From contig NZ_JACSPM010000005.1 of NCBI RefSeq assembly GCF_014837165.1, forward strand, positions 110,404-174,403: a stretch of 64,000 nucleotides of DNA, read 5' to 3'. The notes under the pieces were generated by a model. It saw only the letters and a program-made list of their open reading frames with translations, was not told where the DNA came from and did no database searches. Of this stretch, positions 59,401 to 64,000 are shown one piece after another (positions within the stretch are counted from its first letter, which is position 1; every line of letters begins with the position of its first letter). The translations under genes and the position numbers were made by a program. Source of the DNA: Microbacterium gallinarum. GTDB taxonomy: Bacteria; Actinomycetota; Actinomycetes; Actinomycetales; Microbacteriaceae.

Positions 59401-60139
59401 CGGTCTGGTCCCCGAACACCTGCGGACTGGCGACGGGGAGATCGGCGTACCAGTCGTAGAAGGACGTCATCACGCCGCCGACGAGTTGCGTGAACCGGGT
59501 GCCGACGCAGTGCGACACCATCGACATCGCCGGGATGGGCGAGAAGCCCGCGACGCGGTCGGGACCGTACTCCTTGATCGTGTGGACGTAGCCGGCTGCG
59601 ACGAGCTCGACGGCCTCCCGCCACGACGCCCGCACCAGACCGCCCTTTCCGCGAGCCTGCTGGTAGCGACGACGGGTCTCGGGGTCGCGGGTGACCTCGC
59701 CGAACGCCTCGACGGGATCGTTGCCGCGGGCCTTGGCGGCGCGGTACTCCTCGAGCAGCACGCCCCGGACGTACGGGTACCGCACCCGCGTGGGCGAATA
59801 GGTGTACCACGAGAACGCAGCCCCGCGGGGGCAGCCGCGGGGCTCGTATTCGGGACGGTCGGGTCCGACGCTCGGGTAGTCGGTCTCCTGGGCCTCCCAC
59901 GTGATGATGCCGTCCTTGACGTACACCTTCCACGAACATGAGCCCGTGCAGTTCACGCCGTGCGTCGAGCGGACGACCTTGTCGTGACTCCATCGGTCGC
60001 GGTAGAAGGCGTCGCCCTCGCGCCCGCCCTCGAGGAAGGCCGCGCGATGATCGGCGGTCTGGTCCCATCGGGTGAAGAAGCGCCCTGCCGCCAGCAGCGC
60101 ATCGGAAGCCGGCCCGTCCACACCGATCTGGGGCGTCAT
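56435..60139 (-). CDS. narG: Respiratory nitrate reductase alpha subunit
   Basis: A 1234-residue catalytic subunit with molybdenum bis-MGD cofactor, reducing nitrate to nitrite on the cytoplasmic side. The N-terminal cluster motif is HGVNCTGSCSW (His-x3-Cys-x3-Cys), as in the FS0 site; SFYDWYADLPVASPQVFGDQTDVPESGDWWDATYLMMWGSNVP is the Mo-site region with the Asp ligand in YDWYADLP. There is no twin-arginine signal, as expected for NarG. TAGGGT lies 7 nt before ATG 60139. First gene of narGHJI-narK. Confidence 0.98.
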   Translation of the reverse strand: MTPQIGVDGPASDALLAAGRFFTRWDQTADHRAAFLEGGREGDAFYRDRWSHDKVVRSTHGVNCTGSCSWKVYVKDGIITWEAQETDYPSVGPDRPEYEPRGCPRGAAFSWYTYSPTRVRYPYVRGVLLEEYRAAKARGNDPVEAFGEVTRDPETRRRYQQARGKGGLVRASWREAVELVAAGYVHTIKEYGPDRVAGFSPIPAMSMVSHCVGTRFTQLVGGVMTSFYDWYADLPVASPQVFGDQTDVPESGDWWDATYLMMWGSNVPVTRTPDAHWMAEVRYRGTKVVTVSPDYADNTKFADEWLPCQAGTDAALAMAMGHVVLTENYVDRHVPFFADFARQYTDLPHLVRLIERDGAHVPGTFLTSKDLGGETPEEEWKTVVLDAASGEPRVPNGSMGFRYAASGEGRWNLDLEGVEPALSIRDLPAASPAVDVEVLLPRFDSADGSGEVLRRGVPATRVGGILVTTVLDLMLAQYGVGRDGLPGEWPTGYDDADSPYTPAWQEEITGVPAQACTRIAREFAANAVESNGRSMIIMGAGICQWFHGDATYRSILALLILTGSMGRNGGGWAHYVGQEKCRPITGWLSLANALDWSRPPRTMIGTAYWYMHTDQWRFDGYSADALASPLADGHLTGMHTADTIAQSARLGWMPFYPQFDVNPLDLADRADAAVAHGEATDAASFVASQLQSGELQPAIADVDAPENWPRLLTLWRSNLMGSSAKGNEYFLKHLLGTHSNVMATDEAAVRPNDVKWHDEIPEGKLDLLVSADFRMTSTTLLSDVVFPAATWYEKHDLSSTDMHPFVHAFTPAIDPPWEAKSDFDLFHAIAVEFSAQARTHLGTRRDLVSVPMQHDTPGETSQPGGAVRDWSRGDGVGVPGKTMPQFTVVERDYTAIADKLATVGPLADELGFTIKAVTYDVSHEVQRLAQKNGVMLGGAAEGRPAIDTDVKMAEAILAFSGTTNGELASQGFRTLEKRVGKPLADLAEGSEEKRITFAMTQAAPVPVITSPEWSGSETGGRRYAPFTVNIERLKPFHTLTGRMHFYLDHAWMRDLGEALPIYRPPLDMHRLFGEPTLGPDGAQQVVVRYLTPHSKWSIHSEYQDNLFMLSLSRGGPTVWMSPADAAAIGAADNDWVECVNSNGVLVARAIVSHRMPTGVVYVHHAQERTIDVPKSEATGRRGGIHNSVTRLLVKPTHLIGGYAQLSYTFNYLGPTGNQRDMVATVRRRSQEVTY

Positions 60140-60146
60140 GACTCGG

Positions 60147-60152
60147 ACCCTA
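60147..60152 (-). promoter_or_regulatory. -10 box TAGGGT, nitrate reductase operon
   Basis: TAGGGT, 7 nt before ATG 60139, on the minus strand. I see no FNR-type palindrome (TTGAT-N4-ATCAA) in the 96-bp gap. Confidence 0.55.
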
Positions 60153-60235
60153 GTGAACGTTTTCCTGCCGCACCAGAGCGGTCGTGGAGCGCGCCCCCGG
60201 GCCGGGCCCCGGTGGCGCGGTCCGGGGCCTTCGGT

Positions 60236-60907
60236 CTAGAAGGCGCCGATGCCCTTGCCGATGAGAGCCACGCCGATCACCAGAAGCAGCACGCTCATGA
60301 TGACCGCGTTCTCCTTCTCGAGCCAGCCGCGCAGCCCGTCCAGTGGGGCGCGCAGCCGGTCGGCGGCGATCAGGTAGGCCACGACGGGAACGAGCACAGT
60401 GGATGCCGCGATCACGGTGAAGATGGCGATCACCGCGATCGTCGACCCGAGGTCGAGTCCTGCGGTGCCGATGTCGACGCCGGCTCCGGCTGCCATCAGC
60501 AGGTTCTTGGGGTTCACCGCCGAGAGGAGGAAACCGAGCCCGATGGCGACCGGGAAGGTGATCCTGTCGATCGCCGCCATCCACTTCGGGAGGGCCACCG
60601 GCTCGCCGGGTTTGGGTCGTCCCCGCCACTGACGCATCGCCACCAGGAGCAGACCGACGCCGAGAATGATCTGAACGGCGCCCCGGGCCGGGTTCGCGGC
60701 ATCCGAGTCCGGCGGTGCGATGACCGACGCGAGCAGCGTGAACACCGTGACCGCTGTCACGATCCCGACGATCCAGCCGAGCAGGAAGCCGACGCTCGTC
60801 ACCCGCGCGCGCGGCGAGAGCAGCATGAGGATCGCGGCGATGATCGGGATCGGGCTGATCGCGACACCGAGGGCGAGGGGCAGGACGGCTCCGATGGCGG
60901 CGTTCAC
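60236..60907 (-). CDS. GAP-family (Sap-like) transporter
   Basis: A 223-residue membrane protein with six segments (GAVLPLALGVAISPIPIIAAILMLLSPRARVTSVGFLLGWIVGIVTAV, LGFLLSAVNPKNLLMAAGAGV). The SPIPIIAAILML and NPKNLLMAAGAG motifs are those of the GAP/Sap family, linked in mycobacteria to peptidoglycolipid export, and distantly of LysE-type exporters. GGAGGAG precedes GTG 60907. Located upstream of narG on the same strand; a functional link is not evident. Confidence 0.8.
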   Translation of the reverse strand: MNAAIGAVLPLALGVAISPIPIIAAILMLLSPRARVTSVGFLLGWIVGIVTAVTVFTLLASVIAPPDSDAANPARGAVQIILGVGLLLVAMRQWRGRPKPGEPVALPKWMAAIDRITFPVAIGLGFLLSAVNPKNLLMAAGAGVDIGTAGLDLGSTIAVIAIFTVIAASTVLVPVVAYLIAADRLRAPLDGLRGWLEKENAVIMSVLLLVIGVALIGKGIGAF

Positions 60908-61027
60908 GCGAACTCCTCCGTTGCGAGGGCGAGGTGCGCGCGCCGAAGACGGCCGAGCCACCGACGGGGAGCGCGCTGTGGACGAGGCTAGCGCGTGACG
61001 CCTCCGCTGTGGGGCGGCCACCGGAGG

Positions 61028-61062
61028 AGAGGCCTGACCCGCATGACGCGGGCCAGGCCTCT
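61028..61062. terminator. Hairpin after the DJ-1/PfpI gene
   Basis: AGAGGCCTGACCCGC and GCGGGCCAGGCCTCT pair with one mismatch across a 5-nt loop, 6 bp after the DJ-1/PfpI stop codon on the minus strand. Confidence 0.8.
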
Positions 61063-61068
61063 CTCGGG

Positions 61069-61617
61069 TCAGGCGCTCTGCGCGGAGTGCCGGCCTTCGG
61101 CGATCTCCTCGACGACCTTCGCGTTGAACGCCGGCAGATCGTCGGGGGTGCGACTGGTGACGAGACCGTCCTCGACGACGACCTCTTCGTCCACCCAGGT
61201 CGCACCGGCGTTGCGGAGGTCGGTCTGCAGACTCGGGTAGCTCGTCAGCGTGCGGCCGTCGACGACCTTCGCCTCGACGAGCAGCCAGGCGGCATGGCAG
61301 ATGGCGGCCACCGGCTTGTGCTGCTCGAAGAATGCCCGCGCGAAGTCGACGGCGTTCCCGTCCATGCGCAGGTGGTCGGCGTTGACGACTCCACCCGGCA
61401 GCACGAGCGCGTCGAAGGCGCCGGCGTCCACGTCGGCCGTCAGCTCGTCGACGACCTGCCTGTGGCCGTTCTTGCCCTCGATCTCGCCCGACTCGGGAGC
61501 GATGAGAACGGCCGTGGCTCCGGCATCCGTCACCGCCTGCCAGGGGGAGGTGAGCTCGCTGTCTTCGAATCCGTCGGTCGCGACGAAGGCGACGCGCTTT
61601 CCACTCAGATCAGTCAT
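61069..61617 (-). CDS. DJ-1/PfpI-family protein
   Basis: A 182-residue DJ-1/PfpI-type protein. The reactive Cys107-His108 is in AAICHAAW, and Glu18 in ATDGFEDSE is the partner acid. Family members are proteases, glyoxalases or stress chaperones (PfpI, YhbO). TAGCGT lies 6 nt before ATG 61617. Single gene with its own hairpin terminator. Confidence 0.92.
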   Translation of the reverse strand: MTDLSGKRVAFVATDGFEDSELTSPWQAVTDAGATAVLIAPESGEIEGKNGHRQVVDELTADVDAGAFDALVLPGGVVNADHLRMDGNAVDFARAFFEQHKPVAAICHAAWLLVEAKVVDGRTLTSYPSLQTDLRNAGATWVDEEVVVEDGLVTSRTPDDLPAFNAKVVEEIAEGRHSAQSA

Positions 61618-61623
61618 GGCTCC

Positions 61624-61629
61624 ACGCTA
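61624..61629 (-). promoter_or_regulatory. -10 box TAGCGT, DJ-1/PfpI gene
   Basis: Minus-strand TAGCGT is 6 nt before ATG 61617. Confidence 0.55.
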
Positions 61630-61765
61630 GGAGCGCGGGGCGGGCGGTCGGAGGGGGTTGACAGCATTCACCCCGGGCAGGCCTGCACGTCGACGCGGTG
61701 CTTCTCGATCACGCGTGCCAGGGCGTCGACAGAGCGCGTCGCCCGCGCGGCATGGACACCGCGGT

Positions 61766-61771
61766 TACCCT
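61766..61771 (+). promoter_or_regulatory. -10 box TACCCT, zinc-finger-like gene
   Basis: TACCCT is 6 nt before ATG 61778. Confidence 0.5.
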
Positions 61772-61777
61772 CGAAGC

Positions 61778-62101
61778 ATGTTCCGCGACGAGGCGCCGCC
61801 GCCGCACACCTGCGGGTGGTCGCCGCACTACCGGCGGACCGTCTCGAACGACGAGTGCGCGCGGTGCCGGGCGGAGGACGAGCTCATCCTCGATACCCAA
61901 CGCATCGACCAGAAGAGGCGCGCACGGCTGTACCGGCCCGCTCGAGCCACAGTCGTGGACCCGCCGACGCGCGAGGTCACCGTCGCCCGCCCGGGCGAGC
62001 CGGCACTCGTGCGCCACCGGCAGACGTACGTCGCGCCCGCCGAGGAAGTCCCGCTCGACAGCACGCATCTGCCGAGCATCCCGCCCCACCGGACGGACTG
62101 A
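61778..62101 (+). CDS. Small protein with a zinc-finger-like N-terminus
   Basis: A 107-residue protein. HTCGWSPHYRRTVSNDECARC at residues 10-30 has His, Cys, His and CxxC spaced as a small zinc knuckle. The rest is basic and Pro-rich, without recognisable fold. The frame is open upstream but I start at ATG 61778 because the TACCCT box is there. Function unknown. A patatin-like gene follows 45 bp later with its own promoter. Confidence 0.65.
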   Translation: MFRDEAPPPHTCGWSPHYRRTVSNDECARCRAEDELILDTQRIDQKRRARLYRPARATVVDPPTREVTVARPGEPALVRHRQTYVAPAEEVPLDSTHLPSIPPHRTD

Positions 62102-62134
62102 GACCGGCGCCGCCCCGCGGTGCCCGCTCGGGTG

Positions 62135-62140
62135 TACGGT
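62135..62140 (+). promoter_or_regulatory. -10 box TACGGT, patatin-like gene
   Basis: TACGGT is 6 nt before GTG 62147. Confidence 0.5.
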
Positions 62141-62146
62141 CGCCAC

Positions 62147-62929
62147 GTGTCCACCGATCTCCCGCCCGCCGACGACGCCCGGCTCGGCATCACGCTGAGC
62201 GGCGGCGGCGCGTTCGGAGCGGCCCATGTCGGCGTGCTCCAGGTTCTCGAGGAGCGAGGCCTGCGTCCGGGAATCGTGACGGGCACGAGCTCGGGCGCCC
62301 TCGTCGGATCCGCCTTCGCGTCGGGGATCGGCGGAGACGAACTCGAAGAGATCGCGCGACGCTTTCGCTGGAGCAGGATCGCGAAGTGGAGCTTCCAGCC
62401 GCGCTGGGGGCTGCTCGACACCCAGGTCGTCGCGGAGGCCATCCATAGGCTGCACGGCGAAGACCCCCGGATCGAGGACCTGCCGCGCAGGTTCGGGGCG
62501 GTGGCGACAGACCTTCGCACGCGCCGGGCCGTCGTCATCGACAGCGGCCCCTTGAGTGAGGCGCTGCGCGCCACCATCGCGGTGCCTGGACTGCTTCCGC
62601 CCGTGCGGCTCGGCGGCCGGCTGCTCGCCGACGGGGGGCTGGTCGACAACGTCCCGCATTTCGCCGCGCGCAGGCTGGGAGCCGATCGCGTCATCGTCGT
62701 GCACCTTCACGCCAAGTGGGAGAACGCGCGCATGATGCGCACGAGCACGAAGCTGTCGGACCTCGTCGCCGACCCGTCGGTCATTCTCATCCAGCCCGAG
62801 ATGGAGCGGATGGCGCAGTGGACGATGCGCGATGTGCCGCGCCTCATCGCCGAAGGGCGTCGGGCGGCGACCGCAGCACTCGAGCAGGCTGCCCCCGACG
62901 ACCGCATCGCCCGCCCCGAGACTGCTTAG
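62147..62929 (+). CDS. Patatin-like phospholipase
   Basis: A 260-residue patatin-domain hydrolase. The oxyanion-loop GGGAFGAAH, GTSSG with Ser48 and the LLADGG segment with Asp162 make the Ser-Asp dyad. It cleaves acyl groups from phospholipids or other esters. No signal peptide or membrane segment is visible. It starts at GTG 62147 behind TACGGT; a longer frame starts at 62120 but includes the promoter. Confidence 0.9.
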   Translation: MSTDLPPADDARLGITLSGGGAFGAAHVGVLQVLEERGLRPGIVTGTSSGALVGSAFASGIGGDELEEIARRFRWSRIAKWSFQPRWGLLDTQVVAEAIHRLHGEDPRIEDLPRRFGAVATDLRTRRAVVIDSGPLSEALRATIAVPGLLPPVRLGGRLLADGGLVDNVPHFAARRLGADRVIVVHLHAKWENARMMRTSTKLSDLVADPSVILIQPEMERMAQWTMRDVPRLIAEGRRAATAALEQAAPDDRIARPETA

Positions 62930-63024
62930 CGACAGCTCGGGGCCGAGCGAACGGGCGGCGGTGTGAGTGTCCCCACCCCGCTCCATCGGGCGGACGATCG
63001 ACGGCCGGAGGGCTGACCCGCGCG

Positions 63025-63552
63025 CTACGAGTTGATCTGCTCGATCACATCGTCAGCGGACTCCTCGATCGCCTTGCGCAGCCGCTCGTAGTCGTTCGAG
63101 TCGATCGCCTTGCTGATGCGCTTGTCTGCACAGTCGAGTGCATCTTCGACCCGGTCCGCCCACTTGTCATCGACGACGGCGACCACCGCGGAAGTCCCCG
63201 GTGCGAGGTACTCGTCGACGTCGACGCCGAACTGCTTCTCCTCGTGGCTCTTCCTGATCTTGCCGAGGATCGCTCCCACCCCGGCACCGACGGCGGTCGC
63301 CGCCAGCAACGGAGGGGCGAACAGGCCGAGCACGGCGCCCGCACCGGCGCCCCATGCAGCGCCGTGACCGACGGACTTGTCGCCGTGCTCCTTCACCCGG
63401 ACTTTTCCGTCCTCGCTGCGCGAGAGCACCACCGCACCGACGATCTCGTAGCCGCCGGAGTCCTGGCCGCTGCGCAGCGTGTCATAGTCCTCCGATGCCG
63501 CTGCCTCGGTGTCGTACGAACCGACCACCAGCGCGAGATTCTTCGAGCCCAT
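63025..63552 (-). CDS. DUF1269-type stress protein
   Basis: A 175-residue protein (LVVGSYDTEAAASEDYDTLRSG..., a central hydrophobic GHGAAWGAGAGAVLGLFAPPLLAATAVGAGVGAILGKI span and an acidic tail, YERLRKAIEESADDVIEQ). The pattern is of the DUF1269/general-stress family with a glycine-zipper-type hydrophobic middle that may insert in a membrane. AAGGTGATAGCG precedes ATG 63552, so I use that start. Confidence 0.78.
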   Translation of the reverse strand: MGSKNLALVVGSYDTEAAASEDYDTLRSGQDSGGYEIVGAVVLSRSEDGKVRVKEHGDKSVGHGAAWGAGAGAVLGLFAPPLLAATAVGAGVGAILGKIRKSHEEKQFGVDVDEYLAPGTSAVVAVVDDKWADRVEDALDCADKRISKAIDSNDYERLRKAIEESADDVIEQINS

Positions 63553-63760
63553 CGCTATCACCTTCCATCCACGTCCGAAACGACCGGCGGCCGCCTCGTG
63601 GACCGCAGTCCCGACGACGACGCGAGCCTACGACCGGGATGCCCTCGGCTCGTCCCCCGTCACGGGTGACGTGTCGCCGTGAGCAAGGCGCGGTCGACGT
63701 CGTGATGACCGCGGGGCGTGAAGCTTCGACGCCCTCCTCAGCGCCTTCGTCGTCGCGCGG

Positions 63761-64000
63761 TCAGTGGGTGTCTTCGGCTTCGATCTCGGTGCGGTTGCCG
63801 GACCAGAGGGTGTGGAAGGTGCCGGGCTTGTCGATGCGCTGGTAGGTGTGGGCGCCGAAGAAGTCGCGCTGTCCCTGCACGAGGGCGGCGGGCAGGCGTT
63901 CGGCGCGCAGTCCGTCGTAGTAGGCGAGCGAGGACGAGAAGGCAGGGGCGGGGATGCCGGCTGCCGCGGCGGTGGCGACGATGCGGCGCCAGGCGTCTTG
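63761..64000 (-). CDS. gnd: 6-phosphogluconate dehydrogenase, C-terminal fragment
   Basis: The last 79 codons of the gene, with the 5' part beyond the right edge. The end sequence ([58 protein letters not shown]) is the highly conserved C-terminus of decarboxylating 6-phosphogluconate dehydrogenase: [13 protein letters not shown] carries the Arg that binds the substrate phosphate. It makes ribulose 5-phosphate and NADPH in the pentose phosphate pathway. Confidence 0.95.
   Translation of the reverse strand, partial: QDAWRRIVATAAAAGIPAPAFSSSLAYYDGLRAERLPAALVQGQRDFFGAHTYQRIDKPGTFHTLWSGNRTEIEAEDTH

Noticed and set aside
1..64000. tRNA, rRNA, IS element or prophage
   Set aside because: I looked for tRNA cloverleaf ends, transposase DDE motifs and integrase boxes and saw none. 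I cannot exclude small RNAs.

Overview
The window is about 70% GC, densely packed DNA from an actinobacterium, almost certainly Microbacteriaceae and most like Microbacterium. Three things point there: many genes have a TANNNT -10 box only 5-8 nt before an ATG or GTG (leaderless transcripts), the Microbacteriaceae small-protein families and gene orders are familiar (paired small proteins at 27012-27760, cbs next to a cystathionine gamma-synthase-type gene, a DUF2520 gene in front of panC), and the hexamer GCATCC/GGATGC is conspicuously frequent. I see no rRNA, tRNA, CRISPR array, IS element or prophage. 64 protein genes are called, two of them cut by the window edges.

Layout. 1-1360: the start of an ECF sigma-factor operon running off the left edge. 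1473-6477: housekeeping and stress genes (glutamine amidotransferase, TspO-like protein, CPA2-type antiporter, small alarmone synthetase, coiled-coil protein). 6571-10325: xylose catabolism (xylA-xylB and a divergent LacI-type repressor). 10993-17910: a sugar-uptake operon (lipoprotein, two permeases, GH3 glycosidase) facing a divergent ROK repressor. 18208-21862: a Fe3+-type ABC importer behind a DtxR/IdeR-like iron box. 22090-29474: a class III aminotransferase, an F420-reductase-like protein, a sugar oxidoreductase/isomerase pair and an SDR, the last two each facing a TetR repressor across a palindromic operator. 29561-35538: SLC13 transporter, old-yellow-enzyme-type oxidoreductase, and a transsulfuration pair. 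35700-40108: a YidC-like insertase, a K+ channel and the pantothenate operon (DUF2520-panC-panB). 40181-44447: stress, YaeQ, SDR and NUDIX genes. 44662-51000: CYP152-type P450, arylsulfatase, CorA, MFS transporter. 52116-60139: respiratory nitrate reductase narGHJI followed by narK in one overlapping operon. 60236-64000: GAP-like transporter, DJ-1/PfpI protein, patatin-like lipase, stress protein, and the 3' end of gnd.

Much of the biology is sugar scavenging under local control: each catabolic unit has its own divergent repressor and a palindrome in the shared intergenic region. Two of the sugar operons also carry strong hairpins at internal gene junctions (xylA/xylB, and binding protein/permease), which may set different protein levels within one transcript. 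The nitrate operon gives anaerobic respiration and the iron importer could feed its Fe-S and haem demand, but I see no direct regulatory link.

The most open items are the truncated sigma-factor operon at the left edge, the two convergent small paralogues at 27012-27760, the intercistronic hairpins, the CYP152 with His at the position that separates decarboxylases from hydroxylases, and the two 54-bp palindromic direct repeats at 33212-33338.
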